Below are positions 24,551-33,403 of a stretch of 64,000 bases of DNA, one piece after another. The notes beneath the pieces were generated by a model. The model was not told the DNA's origin, did not search any database, and saw only the letters and a program-made list of their open reading frames with translations. Numbering within the stretch: the first letter of the stretch is position 1; every line of letters starts with the position of its first letter. The position numbers and the translations under genes were made by a program. Source of the stretch: RGIG3077 sp045541475 (lineage in GTDB: Bacteria; Bacillota; Clostridia; Oscillospirales; Ruminococcaceae); assembly GCA_045541475.1 (NCBI GenBank), contig JAZQJI010000031.1, positions 8,756-72,755 of the forward strand, read 5' to 3'.

Positions 24551-26176
24551 GTGCAGAATGTTTGCGATGTTTACTTTGCTGCCGCAAGATTTGTTATACC
24601 GATTGCAGCCGCTGTGTTTGTGTTTTTTGCAGGCAAAGCTGTGCTGAAATACCGCAAACCTAACATTCTTGCAAGACTTGTCAGTAATGAAGAGAAACCA
24701 AAGCTGATTGATATTTACTCAAATGAGTGTGTTATAGGCTCAACGCCTTTATGTGATGTAAGACTGTCGGGTGTGGCGGACAGGCATGCGGTAATATGTA
24801 AAACAGATGAAGGCTTTGAACTTTCACCCCTTGCCGATAACATATCAGTAAACGGCGAAAATACGGTAAAACCCGTAATGCTGTTTTCCGGTGCAAATGT
24901 CGCCTTGGGAGAAAACAGCTATAAGTTTTTAATCAACAAAAGAAAATACTCGCCAAGCGGTGAAAAATCAGCAAACACGCTTGTTGCTGCGGTGTTTTTG
25001 GTAATGTTTCAGTTATTGGTATTTCTTTATATATTGCTGAAATATGTTCACACAATGCCGCTTGCTGTAATAATTACAGCTTTGGCAATGTTTGTTACCG
25101 AGCTTTGTTTTTTGTGCGTAAAAAAAGCAACATCATCGCAATCGACAGTATTATTTGGATTTTTTCTGTCCACTGTCGGACTGATGGCGGCATCAGCAGG
25201 TGATGGTTCGCGCTTTGTGAAAATAGCCATATTCATTTTTGCGGGATTTATTTGTTTTCTCATTTTGCGATTTTTACTCAAATATCCAAAATTGTGCAGA
25301 AAAATAAGGTACCCCATAGGTATTCTTGCCTGTGCGCTTATGCTGTATAACGGCTTTTTCGGAACATATATCAACGGTGCAAAAAACTGGATATACATCG
25401 GTGATAATATATCTTTTCAGCCGTCGGAATTAATTAAAGCCGTATTCATATTCTGCAGTGCGGCTTTGATGAACGAGCTTATCACAAAGCGTAATTTTTG
25501 TTGGTTTGCATTTTTAACGCTGTTTTTCGGCTTTTGCCTTGCTTTAATGCGGGATCTTGGCACCGCATCAATATATTTTGTAACAGCGCTGATAATTCTT
25601 TCTATGCGAGTAAAGCGTCGCAGAACAATCTATTTAATGCTTTTGCTGGCTTTAATTGGCGGTATTGTTATAATTAACGTTATGCCCCATGTTTCCGCAC
25701 GTTTTGCTGTTTACGGTAATGTTTGGGATTACGCCTACGAGGGCGGTTATCAGCAAACCCGTACAATGATTGCAATTGCAAGCGGCGGCTTGTTTGGTTT
25801 GGGTGGAGCTAACGGCACTCTGATTTATGTTTCTGCTGCCGATACTGACCTTGTTTTTGGTGTTATCTGCGAAGAATGGGGACTTTTGCTCGGTTTCTGC
25901 GTTGCGGCTAGCTTGTGTATTCTGCTTATTTCATGCGTTAAGTCAATCAATTTTGGTGCATCAAGCTTTTATTCGGTTGCAGGCTGTGCCGCAAGCGGAC
26001 TTTACCTTTTCCAATCGGCACTTAATATATTCGGCTCGGTTGATATTTTGCCCTTAACGGGCGTTGCGTTGCCGTTTATAAGCAACGGCGGCTCCGCCAT
26101 GATTGCATCATGGTCGCTTTTGGCTTTTGTTCATGCTTATCTTGAAACTTGCGAAAGGGGTGAGTGTGTTGAGTAA
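24551..26176 (+). CDS. FHA-domain SEDS protein (FtsW/RodA/SpoVE family)
   Basis: A 541-aa membrane protein. After one TM helix, residues about 50-110 are a forkhead-associated domain (ECVIGSTPLCDVRLSG, DRHAVI, NISVNGE), which in other proteins reads phosphothreonine. The rest is a SEDS glycosyltransferase of about 10 helices: NGAKNWIYIGDNISFQPSEL, LMRDLGTASIYFV, GGYQQTRTMIAIASGGLFG and PLTGVALPFISNGGSA. It polymerises peptidoglycan strands with the class B PBP encoded next, which overlaps it by 8 bp. The start is GTG 24551 (GAAAGG 10 bp upstream); GTG 24542 is too close to the SD. FHA fusion suggests control by a Ser/Thr kinase, not seen in this window. Confidence 0.88.
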   Translation: MQNVCDVYFAAARFVIPIAAAVFVFFAGKAVLKYRKPNILARLVSNEEKPKLIDIYSNECVIGSTPLCDVRLSGVADRHAVICKTDEGFELSPLADNISVNGENTVKPVMLFSGANVALGENSYKFLINKRKYSPSGEKSANTLVAAVFLVMFQLLVFLYILLKYVHTMPLAVIITALAMFVTELCFLCVKKATSSQSTVLFGFFLSTVGLMAASAGDGSRFVKIAIFIFAGFICFLILRFLLKYPKLCRKIRYPIGILACALMLYNGFFGTYINGAKNWIYIGDNISFQPSELIKAVFIFCSAALMNELITKRNFCWFAFLTLFFGFCLALMRDLGTASIYFVTALIILSMRVKRRRTIYLMLLLALIGGIVIINVMPHVSARFAVYGNVWDYAYEGGYQQTRTMIAIASGGLFGLGGANGTLIYVSAADTDLVFGVICEEWGLLLGFCVAASLCILLISCVKSINFGASSFYSVAGCAASGLYLFQSALNIFGSVDILPLTGVALPFISNGGSAMIASWSLLAFVHAYLETCERGECVE

Positions 26177-27536
26177 ACATAAAGTATCTTCACGCAGTTT
26201 TTTCATGATATTGATGATTTTGCTGTTTGTTTCGGGTTTTGTGTACTTTATTGTGTCATATATCTTTAACGCTGATGATTGGGCGTTGTTTGCATCAAAT
26301 CGCCATGTTTACAAAAATGGCGAAATATTGCACGGCGGTACTATTACAGACTGTAATGGTGTTGTACTTGTCACTACAAACGAAGATGAAAGAGTTTATA
26401 ATGAAGACGAAAATATAAGACTTTCCACGCTTCATGCTGTTGGCGATTTATCAGGGTTTATCGCAACGGGTATACAATCTCAATATATCGAAGATGTAAC
26501 GGGTTACGATAAAATAAACGGTCTGTATTCACTTAAAGACAGCGGTAACGATATCGAGCTTACTCTTGATGCAAAAATATGTGCAAAAGCTTATGAAGAG
26601 CTAAAAGGATATAACGGAACTATTGGCATATATAACTACAAAACGGGTGAAATTGTTTGCATGGTATCAACCCCTGCTTATGATGTTTACGACGAGAACG
26701 TAGTGCTTGATGACATGGAAGGCGTTTATATGAATCGCTTTTTGTCATCTACGTTCACTCCCGGCTCAACCTTTAAGGTGGTAACAGCCTGCGCTGCTGT
26801 TGGTACTTTTGATGATGCCTATACTCGTGAATATACCTGCAACGGCGGAACGACTATTAAGGGAGAGTGGGTGGCTTGCACGGGCAACCATGGTACAATT
26901 ACTCTGCAAACTGCATTTGCAAGATCGTGCAACAGCTATTTTTCTCAGCTTACAGTAGATTTAGGCAAGGATACCTTGACTGAATACGCTGAAAAACTTG
27001 GCTTTAACGGTGATTTTTATCTTGACGGAATTAAGGCGGCTAAATCAAGCTACAATGTAAGCGATGCAAAAACAATTGATTTTGCATGGTCCGGCATTGG
27101 TCAGTATAAAGATTTGTTTAACCCCTTGCAGTACATGACAGCAATTGGCGCAATTGCAAACGGCGGCAAAGCTGTTGAACCATATTTGATTGAGAATATC
27201 AAGAATGAGTTTGGTTTAAGCGTTTACAAAGCAAAACCCGATGAAATTGATATGGTTGATGGTTATGTTGCAGAAAGCGTTGGCGATTTGATGGACTACG
27301 CTGTTGAATCTTACTATACAAAGGAAAAATTTGGCAATCTTAACGTGTGTGCTAAAACGGGTACTGCCGAGATTGGCGAAGATGATATTCCGCACTCGGT
27401 ATTTGTAGGATTTGTTGATGATGACGATATGCCGTTTGCTTTTGTAGCGATTGTAGAAAATGGCGGCTCGGGAAATGTAAAAGCGTTAAATTCGGTTGCT
27501 AATGTGTTAAAATACGCTGCTGAAATTTATAAGTAA
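26169..27536 (+). CDS. Class B penicillin-binding protein (transpeptidase)
   Basis: A 455-aa single-pass membrane transpeptidase. TM helix at about 10-30 (FFMILMILLFVSGFVYFIV). Active-site motifs: SXXK as GSTFKVV, SXN as RSCNSYF and KTG as CAKTGTAE. The N-terminal dimerisation region is short, like actinobacterial PbpA rather than full-length SpoVD/FtsI. The start is TTG 26169 or GTG 26166; AAAGGGG is 8 bp before the TTG. It overlaps the SEDS stop, and together they form a cognate polymerase-crosslinker pair, either for elongation or for sporulation. Confidence 0.88.
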   Translation: MSKHKVSSRSFFMILMILLFVSGFVYFIVSYIFNADDWALFASNRHVYKNGEILHGGTITDCNGVVLVTTNEDERVYNEDENIRLSTLHAVGDLSGFIATGIQSQYIEDVTGYDKINGLYSLKDSGNDIELTLDAKICAKAYEELKGYNGTIGIYNYKTGEIVCMVSTPAYDVYDENVVLDDMEGVYMNRFLSSTFTPGSTFKVVTACAAVGTFDDAYTREYTCNGGTTIKGEWVACTGNHGTITLQTAFARSCNSYFSQLTVDLGKDTLTEYAEKLGFNGDFYLDGIKAAKSSYNVSDAKTIDFAWSGIGQYKDLFNPLQYMTAIGAIANGGKAVEPYLIENIKNEFGLSVYKAKPDEIDMVDGYVAESVGDLMDYAVESYYTKEKFGNLNVCAKTGTAEIGEDDIPHSVFVGFVDDDDMPFAFVAIVENGGSGNVKALNSVANVLKYAAEIYK

Positions 27537-27546
27537 GGTAGATTAA

Positions 27547-28224
27547 ATGGAAAATATCAAAAACGAATTGTTTTCGTTGCAGGATTTGAAATATCGCGAT
27601 TTTACAGCAAATTTGCTTCCAAATATTCCCAAAGAGAAGATTATCGGCATAAGGATACCGATTTTGCGTAAATTTGCATCAAACCTAACCGTTGACGATA
27701 AACAAAAAGTGCTTAATGAAAATAATCATCAATATCTTGAAGAAAAGAATCTGCATGCGTTTGTGCTTGAAAAAATCAAAGATTTTGATGAGTGTATAAA
27801 GCTTGTAGATGCGTTTTTGCCGCAGATTGATAACTGGTCCACCTGTGATTCATTAAATCCAAAGGTGTTTGTCAAGAATAAGGTAAAGCTTTTGAAATAC
27901 ATTGATTTGTGGCTAAAATCTCCGCATGAATATACCGTGCGCTTTGCAATTAAAATGCTTATGACATATTATCTGGGTGATGATTTTAAATCTGAATACG
28001 CTCAGAAAGTTGCCGATGTTAAACACGACGAATACTATGTTTTAATGATGAAAGCATGGTATTTTGCAACGGCGCTTGCCAAAAATTATGATGATTGCAT
28101 AAGGTTTATCGAAAAAAATATGCTTGATAAGTTTTCGCATAACAAAGCTATACAAAAAGCCATTGAAAGCTACCGTGTTGATAACGCACATAAGGAATAC
28201 CTCAAAACGCTTAAAATCAGATAA
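27547..28224 (+). CDS. DNA alkylation repair protein (AlkD-like)
   Basis: A 225-aa all-helical HEAT-like repeat protein of the AlkD/AlkC superfamily, which removes N3/N7-alkylpurines. Typical stretches: IGIRIPILRKFA, DNWSTCDSLNPKVF (with the W and D that line the AlkD cleft) and YYVLMMKAWYFATALAKNY. It begins 10 bp after the PBP stop with AAGGTAG upstream, so it may be in the same transcript, though its function is unrelated. Confidence 0.85.
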   Translation: MENIKNELFSLQDLKYRDFTANLLPNIPKEKIIGIRIPILRKFASNLTVDDKQKVLNENNHQYLEEKNLHAFVLEKIKDFDECIKLVDAFLPQIDNWSTCDSLNPKVFVKNKVKLLKYIDLWLKSPHEYTVRFAIKMLMTYYLGDDFKSEYAQKVADVKHDEYYVLMMKAWYFATALAKNYDDCIRFIEKNMLDKFSHNKAIQKAIESYRVDNAHKEYLKTLKIR

Positions 28225-28226
28225 AT

Positions 28227-28255
28227 TTGACTATTTTAACGTTTTGTAGTATAAT
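28227..28255 (+). promoter_or_regulatory. Promoter of rpe
   Basis: TTGACT (28227-28232), 17 bp, TATAAT (28250-28255). Confidence 0.75.
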
Positions 28256-28293
28256 AATATGTTGTAATAATTTTTGAATGTGGAGGATTTGCT

Positions 28294-28941
28294 TTGTCAG
28301 TTGTAGTTTCTGCATCAATTCTTGCTTGTGATTTGCTTAATCTTGAAAAGGAAATTAAGCGCATTGAAGATTCTAAAATAGATATGATCCATTATGATGT
28401 AATGGATGGCGTTTTTGTGCCCAGCCTTACTTATGGTGATGTTATTCTGTCTAAAATCTCTAATATAACGGATATGTTTCTTGACGTTCATTTAATGACC
28501 GTAAATCCGCTAAATCAGGTTGGTTTGTTTGCAAATGCGGGCGCTGATATGATAACTTTTCACCTTGAAAGCCAAAGCGATGTTATGGACACGATAAAAG
28601 CCATAAAATCACACGGCATAAAGGCGGGCATTTCAATCAAGCCCGATACTAAGGCTGAAACTGTTATTCCATATATTGATTATGTCGATTCTGTTCTCGT
28701 TATGACGGTTGAACCCGGCAAAGGGGGACAATCCTTTATTGAAAGCACATTAGAAAAGGTTAGCGATATTAATGACTATATTGCGCTTGCAAATTTAAAA
28801 TGTACAGTTCAGGTAGATGGCGGAATTAACGAAAGTACTGCGTTAAAGGCTTATGTTGCGGGCGCACGCAATATGGTTGCAGGTACTTATTTATTTAAAG
28901 CACCCGATATGAAAAAAGCTACCGATGCAATCAGGTTTTAA
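28294..28941 (+). CDS. rpe: Ribulose-phosphate 3-epimerase family
   Basis: A 215-aa (beta/alpha)8 enzyme interconverting ribulose-5-P and xylulose-5-P. Motifs: SASILACDLLNLEKEI, HYDVMDGVFVPSLTYG (metal His/Asp), DVHLMTVNP, MTVEPGKGGQSFIES and QVDGGINEST. The start is TTG 28294 with TGGAGGA 7 bp upstream. Some relatives act on allulose-6-P or ribitol-type substrates, so the pentose substrate is likely but not certain. Confidence 0.88.
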   Translation: MSVVVSASILACDLLNLEKEIKRIEDSKIDMIHYDVMDGVFVPSLTYGDVILSKISNITDMFLDVHLMTVNPLNQVGLFANAGADMITFHLESQSDVMDTIKAIKSHGIKAGISIKPDTKAETVIPYIDYVDSVLVMTVEPGKGGQSFIESTLEKVSDINDYIALANLKCTVQVDGGINESTALKAYVAGARNMVAGTYLFKAPDMKKATDAIRF

Positions 28942-29488
28942 TCATTGAATTTATGTGTTTTACAGCATCATTTTCAAAAATAATGCAGTTGCGTTCTATC
29001 GCGTTACTCAGTTGATATGCGCATGAATAGAATATATCACCGAATTCATGCAGTATATGCAGCAACAAATCTTTATCTGAATTACTTGCTTTTAGTATCA
29101 GATATATACCACTTTTGTCGGTGAACAGCACACTCTGCGTTATTTTTTCTGCGTGCTTTTCAAGTGTGGCGCATAGCGGAAATAAATCAAAAGCATCATT
29201 TACTCTGCAAATCAGCATATCGCTTTGCTTGCGCTTGTAACGCTTTGAGTTGTAGCTTGAAATATATAAAATACATCCGTTTTTTTGAGCAAAGACTTCA
29301 ATGGTATAATTATCGCTTTGCGGTTCAAACTGTGTGCTTGCCGAGGCAATCGCAATGATTTCGCTTAAAAACTGCTTTGAAAAAGCTGTATCTATTCCGT
29401 TGTCATCAAGCGATATGTTATATTGCTTAAGCTCTTCTATGCTTAGGTATACCTTGATTGTGTTCTGGCTGAGTTTTTCGATTTTCAG
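28931..29488 (-). CDS. mecA: MecA-like adaptor protein, apparent CTG start
   Basis: The 185-aa product runs from a CTG codon at 29488: N-terminus MKIEKLSQNTIKVYLSIEEL (if CTG is read as Met), then GIDTAFSKQFLSEIIAIAS, an acidic middle, and a C-terminal domain with GIYLILKASNSDKDLLLHIL and GDIFYSCAYQLSNAI. This matches MecA, the ClpC adaptor that delivers ComK and other targets for degradation. AAGGGGGG lies 8 bp before the CTG; the next in-frame ATG is 90 codons later and would delete the N-terminal domain, and a stop codon lies just upstream. It overlaps the 3' end of rpe by 11 bp in convergent orientation and diverges from the Rnf genes. Confidence 0.8.
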   Translation of the reverse strand: MKIEKLSQNTIKVYLSIEELKQYNISLDDNGIDTAFSKQFLSEIIAIASASTQFEPQSDNYTIEVFAQKNGCILYISSYNSKRYKRKQSDMLICRVNDAFDLFPLCATLEKHAEKITQSVLFTDKSGIYLILKASNSDKDLLLHILHEFGDIFYSCAYQLSNAIERNCIIFENDAVKHINSMIKT

Positions 29489-29551
29489 CTTGTTTGCCCC
29501 CCTTATGAATTAATATATAAACATATTGGCATTGCGCCGAAAGGATTTATT

Positions 29552-30703
29552 TTGAACGAAAGATTAACCAAGGATAACACCTATTCGCCGGATATTATCA
29601 TAACATTGCTGGCTATTTTGGCAATGTCATGCTTTTATCATGGTATGCGTGTAGTTATCGTCTGTGCAATAAGCGCTTTAAGCTGTTACGCATTTGAGCT
29701 TTTAGCACTTAAACTAATGGATAAAAAGATGGCATTTCACGATTATTCTGCCGCAATTACCGGTGTAATTATCGGCTTGATGATGCCTGCAACAGTAAAG
29801 TACAGCGTACTTATTGTAACAAGCTTTGTAGCTATGATTATAGCAAAGCATATTTTCGGTGGCTCGGGACACGAAATTTTTAACCCTGCTGCCGTGGCTT
29901 ATGTTTTTGCGGCGTTGTGTTGGCCCAATCACATACTTATGTACCCAAAAACCACAACGGATTTAGCTATTTCAAATTATGTTGATGTTGAATTGACAGA
30001 ATCTTTTACACGCCTTTTCAACAGCGGCTCTGTCACAAACAATGTCGATTTGGAAGTGTTGCTGGGCTACTTTGACGGACCTGTTGCCTGCACGCAGATA
30101 CTTGTAATTTTTGTGTGTGCTATTGTTCTTTTAATGCGCCGTAGTGTATCAATATCAGCATTTATCGGCTTTATCGGAACATTTATGACAATAAGCTTTA
30201 TTGCACCTGCTCTCACACAAATGGATACAAGTGACTATATGTTTTATGAGCTTTCTACAAATATGCTTGTATTTGCAGCGCTTTTTATCGTGTCCGATTA
30301 TCGCTTTTTGCCAACGGGTGCATTAAATCGATTTATAATGGGTGTTTTTGTTGCGTGTTTTACATTGTTATTCCGTCGTATCGGCGATGTGGAAAACCCT
30401 GTTATGTTCGCCGTACTTATTACAAATCCATTTGTTGATGTTGTAGATAACTATCGTGTTCGTTTTATTGCCTTTATAAGAGGCGCCGGTGATGAAAACA
30501 GCGAACAGAGAGAAAAAATAAGAAGTGTTTTTGATAAAGTTGTTGCATTTTTTACATGGATAGCAAATGTGATTATAGATGCAGTAAAAAAAGTCTTTTC
30601 ATCAATATTCTCTTTAGCTAATGTTAAAGGTGATAAGAATATGCAAGTAGATGAAATTTCTGATGAAAGCATTGCAGAAAAGGAGGTAAATGATGAAGAA
30701 TAA
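29552..30703 (+). CDS. rnfD: RnfD/NqrB-like membrane subunit
   Basis: A 383-aa membrane protein of about 9-10 helices with the family's GGSGHEIFNPAAVAYVF and the C-terminal NPVMFAVLITNPFVDVVDNY. RnfD normally carries covalent FMN on Thr in an S-x-A-T-P motif; the matching region here reads SGSVTNNVDL, so the site looks altered. A charged tail of about 75 residues after the last helix is unusual. TTG start at 29552, GAAAGGA 8-9 bp upstream. First of three linked genes (D-E-A). Confidence 0.78.
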   Translation: MNERLTKDNTYSPDIIITLLAILAMSCFYHGMRVVIVCAISALSCYAFELLALKLMDKKMAFHDYSAAITGVIIGLMMPATVKYSVLIVTSFVAMIIAKHIFGGSGHEIFNPAAVAYVFAALCWPNHILMYPKTTTDLAISNYVDVELTESFTRLFNSGSVTNNVDLEVLLGYFDGPVACTQILVIFVCAIVLLMRRSVSISAFIGFIGTFMTISFIAPALTQMDTSDYMFYELSTNMLVFAALFIVSDYRFLPTGALNRFIMGVFVACFTLLFRRIGDVENPVMFAVLITNPFVDVVDNYRVRFIAFIRGAGDENSEQREKIRSVFDKVVAFFTWIANVIIDAVKKVFSSIFSLANVKGDKNMQVDEISDESIAEKEVNDEE

Positions 30704-31373
30704 GGTTTTTACTTCCGATGTATTTGATGGGCTTTTTAAACGTAACCCATTGTTTGTTTGCGGTTTTATCATTGCGCCTGTTGTGGCTTGCTGCTATTCG
30801 CTTAAAAATGCGTTGCTGCTTACTTTCGTCTTTTCTATAACAACGTTTTTAACATTGCTGATATCGACATTTATCCCCAGAAATGTTGTTTACACACTGC
30901 GCATTATATTATATACCGTAATCGCATCAATTGTGTTTGTACCAATTTATGGATTGGCGGTAGACATTTTTGGCGATAGGGTTAACGAATTTGGTTTTTT
31001 TCTGCCGCTGCTTGTTACAAATTCAATGATATCACTGCAATGCGAACTGATTTTTTATAAAATGCCCAAGCTTAAAATGCTTGTGTCAGTTCCGTTTTAT
31101 ATCTTAGGTTTTGATATTGCCGTGCTGATTTTTGCAATTCTGCGTGAAATGCTTACATTCGGCACAGTATTTGATAAAGTTGTGTTTACAGGACTTAATA
31201 TTGATATTTTCAGTCTTACCTGCGGTGGATTTATTCTGCTCGGTCTTGTGTGCGGCCTTTATAGAAAAATATTGATATTTATTCAGGACCATAACGATAT
31301 TGATATTGTAGATAAAGCAGCTGAAATGGACAAACCAGAAGATGTTAAGGATATTTTGGAGGAAATGCTGTGA
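30693..31373 (+). CDS. rnfE: RnfE/NqrD-like membrane subunit lacking both cluster cysteines
   Basis: A 226-aa, six-helix protein. FDGLFKRNPLFVCGFIIAPV aligns with the RnfE 'G-L-C-P' segment but has Ala28-Pro29 in place of Cys-Pro. FFLPLLVTNSMISLQCEL aligns with 'IVTNC' but has Ser111. ILREMLTFGTVFD matches the conserved cytoplasmic loop. Cys23, Cys33, Cys34 and Cys117 lie nearby and might compensate. ATG 30693 has GGAGG 6 bp upstream; ATG 30690 is closer to the SD. It overlaps rnfD by 11 bp and rnfA by 4 bp. Confidence 0.78.
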   Translation: MKNKVFTSDVFDGLFKRNPLFVCGFIIAPVVACCYSLKNALLLTFVFSITTFLTLLISTFIPRNVVYTLRIILYTVIASIVFVPIYGLAVDIFGDRVNEFGFFLPLLVTNSMISLQCELIFYKMPKLKMLVSVPFYILGFDIAVLIFAILREMLTFGTVFDKVVFTGLNIDIFSLTCGGFILLGLVCGLYRKILIFIQDHNDIDIVDKAAEMDKPEDVKDILEEML

Positions 31374-31945
31374 TTTTATTATTAGAAACGATTATTGCAG
31401 CCTTTGCGTCAATATTCACTGAAAACCTTGTACTACTGCGCGGACTCGGCAGCAGTACCATGATAATGGCTTCGCGAAGTAAAAAACAGCTTATGGGTGT
31501 AAGCTTGTGCATAACATATTTTTCTACAATTTGTTCTGTTATAATTTATATTATAGATAAGTTTTTGCAAATTGATATTCAAAAGGGTTATGCGCCGCTT
31601 ATCTTCACCGCAACTGTCGGCTGTGTTTACAGCCTTACATTGTTTGTGCTTATTTTTGCATCACCAAAGTTGTTTGCAAAGCTTAAAAACTATATTCATC
31701 TTTCGGCATACAATTGTTCGGTTATCGGTTGCCTTATGATTAATACCGCAGATAACGAAACCTTTTGGGAATACCTTAATTTTGGTTTTTTCTCCGGCAT
31801 TGGTTTTCTTGTTTCTGCATATATGCTTAAAATTGCTTACAGGCGACTTAATTCCGAGAATATACCGCCGAGCTTTCGCGGATATCCCGCAATGCTGATT
31901 TATATTGGCATACTTTCTATGGCCATATACGGCTTTGTAAACTGA
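31370..31945 (+). CDS. rnfA: RnfA/NqrE-like membrane subunit lacking one cluster cysteine
   Basis: A 191-aa, six-helix protein. FTENLVLLRGLGSSTMIM aligns with the RnfA 'NNFVL...GLCP' helix but has Ser-Ser-Thr where Cys-Pro sits. AYNCSVIG keeps the second cysteine (Cys116). IPPSFRGYPAMLIYIGILSM matches the conserved C-terminal end (PAPFRG). GTG start overlapping the rnfE stop by 4 bp. No rnfC, rnfG or rnfB follows; the next gene is yerC with its own promoter. Confidence 0.8.
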   Translation: MILLLETIIAAFASIFTENLVLLRGLGSSTMIMASRSKKQLMGVSLCITYFSTICSVIIYIIDKFLQIDIQKGYAPLIFTATVGCVYSLTLFVLIFASPKLFAKLKNYIHLSAYNCSVIGCLMINTADNETFWEYLNFGFFSGIGFLVSAYMLKIAYRRLNSENIPPSFRGYPAMLIYIGILSMAIYGFVN

Positions 31946-31962
31946 TTATTTGCAAAAAACTC

Positions 31963-31991
31963 TTTACTTTTTTGTTTTAATGTGTTAAAAT
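31963..31991 (+). promoter_or_regulatory. Promoter of yerC
   Basis: TTTACT (31963-31968), 17 bp, TAAAAT (31986-31991). Confidence 0.6.
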
Positions 31992-32025
31992 AATAATGCA
32001 GATATATGAAAGGCAGTGAAAATTT

Positions 32026-32334
32026 ATGGAAAGCAAACTTAAAGATAAATCACTTGACAGCTTGTTTGAAGCAATCCTTTGCCTTGAAACAATGGATGAA
32101 TGTTATAACTTTTTTGAGGATTTGTGCACCGTTCTGGAACTGAAATCCTTTGCCCAGAGATTTGTTGTTGCCAAAATGCTTAGCGAGCATAAGGTGTATA
32201 GCGATATCGTCAGCGAAACAGGTGCTTCCACCGCAACAATCAGCCGTGTAAACCGTTCACTTAACTATGGTTGCGGCGGATATGATGTTGTATTTTCAAG
32301 ATTAAATCAAGACAAACAGCAGGATAACGAATAG
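32026..32334 (+). CDS. yerC: YerC/YecD family TrpR-like DNA-binding protein
   Basis: A 102-aa all-helical protein of the TrpR superfamily: LFEAILCLETMDECYNFFEDL then ELKSFAQRFVVAKML and the HTH DIVSETGASTATISRVNRSL. Homologues in Firmicutes are small conserved regulators whose ligand and targets are mostly unknown. Its stop overlaps the methyltransferase GTG by one base, so the two are co-translated. Confidence 0.88.
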   Translation: MESKLKDKSLDSLFEAILCLETMDECYNFFEDLCTVLELKSFAQRFVVAKMLSEHKVYSDIVSETGASTATISRVNRSLNYGCGGYDVVFSRLNQDKQQDNE

Positions 32335-33086
32335 TGGCAGGTTACAACGCTTTTTCGATGTTTTATGACGAATTGACATCGAATATTGATTATGCCAAAA
32401 GGGCAGAGTATTTTGATACTCTCATAAATAAGCATGGCGGCAAAAAAGGCATTTTGCTTGATTTGTGCTGCGGCACGGGTAGTCTTTCTCAACAGTTTGC
32501 AATGCTTGGCTACGATGTTATCGCAACCGATGCTTCAATGCAAATGCTTAACATTGCTCTTGACAAAAAGGCGGATAATGGTCTTAACATTCAGTATCTT
32601 TGTCAGGATATGCGCAAGCTTGATATGTTTGGCACAATTGATGTTACAATATGCGCACTTGATAGTTTAAATCATTTGCCATCAATTGATGACGTTAAAA
32701 AAGTGTTTGAGCGTGTACATTTGTTCTGTGAACCGGGCGGCTTATTTATTTTTGATGTAAATACAATTTTTAAGCATAAAAACATACTTGGCAATAATAT
32801 ATATACTTATGACATGAAAAATGTTTTTTGTGTGTGGGAAAACACATATATTGCTGAAAAACAACGCACAGATATTGATTTGAATATTTTTGCCAAGGAT
32901 GGAAACTGTTATCAGAGATATATCGAGAGCTTTTCTGAGCACGCTTTTGAGCTCGATGCAATAGAGAAAGCCTTGAAGCAGGTGGGTTTTGATATCTGTG
33001 CTGTTTATGATTATGATAGTTTTAACCCTATCCGCATTGACAGCGAAAAGGTGATTTTTGTCGCAAAAAAACCAAACACACTTTAA
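32334..33086 (+). CDS. Class I SAM-dependent methyltransferase
   Basis: A 250-aa Rossmann-fold methyltransferase. Motif I ILLDLCCGTGSLSQQFA binds SAM, followed by VIATDASMQML (acidic ribose contact), CQDMRKLDMFGTIDVTI and CALDSLNHLP. It starts MAGYNAFSMFYDELTSNIDY, typical of the small-molecule YfiC/YqeM-like group in Firmicutes. The substrate is not deducible. GTG start at 32334. Confidence 0.85.
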   Translation: MAGYNAFSMFYDELTSNIDYAKRAEYFDTLINKHGGKKGILLDLCCGTGSLSQQFAMLGYDVIATDASMQMLNIALDKKADNGLNIQYLCQDMRKLDMFGTIDVTICALDSLNHLPSIDDVKKVFERVHLFCEPGGLFIFDVNTIFKHKNILGNNIYTYDMKNVFCVWENTYIAEKQRTDIDLNIFAKDGNCYQRYIESFSEHAFELDAIEKALKQVGFDICAVYDYDSFNPIRIDSEKVIFVAKKPNTL

Positions 33087-33120
33087 ATGTTAAAAAATTA
33101 TTAATTCGACTCGTTAACCG

Positions 33121-33149
33121 TTGACAAATCAAGCGATTTGGTATATAAT
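33121..33149 (+). promoter_or_regulatory. Promoter of tRNA-Cys
   Basis: Perfect TTGACA (33121-33126), 17 bp, perfect TATAAT (33144-33149), 17 bp before the mature 5' end. Confidence 0.85.
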
Positions 33150-33166
33150 ATACAAGTCGCTAAAGT

Positions 33167-33240
33167 GGCGCTATAGCCAAGTGGTAAGGCAATGGTCTGC
33201 AACACCGTGATCACCGGTTCAAATCCGGTTGGCGCCTCCA
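33167..33240 (+). tRNA. tRNA-Cys (GCA)
   Basis: 74 nt including encoded CCA. Acceptor GGCGCTA/TGGCGCC, anticodon loop CTGCAAC with GCA, T-arm ACCGG/TTCAAAT/CCGGT, discriminator U as required for Cys. Confidence 0.95.
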
Positions 33241-33265
33241 GCCGAGTGCTCTCGGCACAGCAATT

Positions 33266-33300
33266 ACGGATATCACATTTGTGGTATCCGTTTTTATTTT
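33266..33300 (+). terminator. Terminator of tRNA-Cys
   Basis: ACGGATATCAC (33266-33276) pairs with GTGGTATCCGT (33281-33291), then T-rich. A smaller GCCGAG/CTCGGC hairpin (33241-33256) directly follows the CCA and may guide 3' processing. Confidence 0.85.
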
Positions 33301-33403
33301 ATCACGACTATTACTCTAATTTGATTGCTATTTGCATTTATAAAAACCAAGTGTGCAAATTTTGACGTTTATACTATATAATGGTTTGGAAAGGTGCTGC
33401 TTT

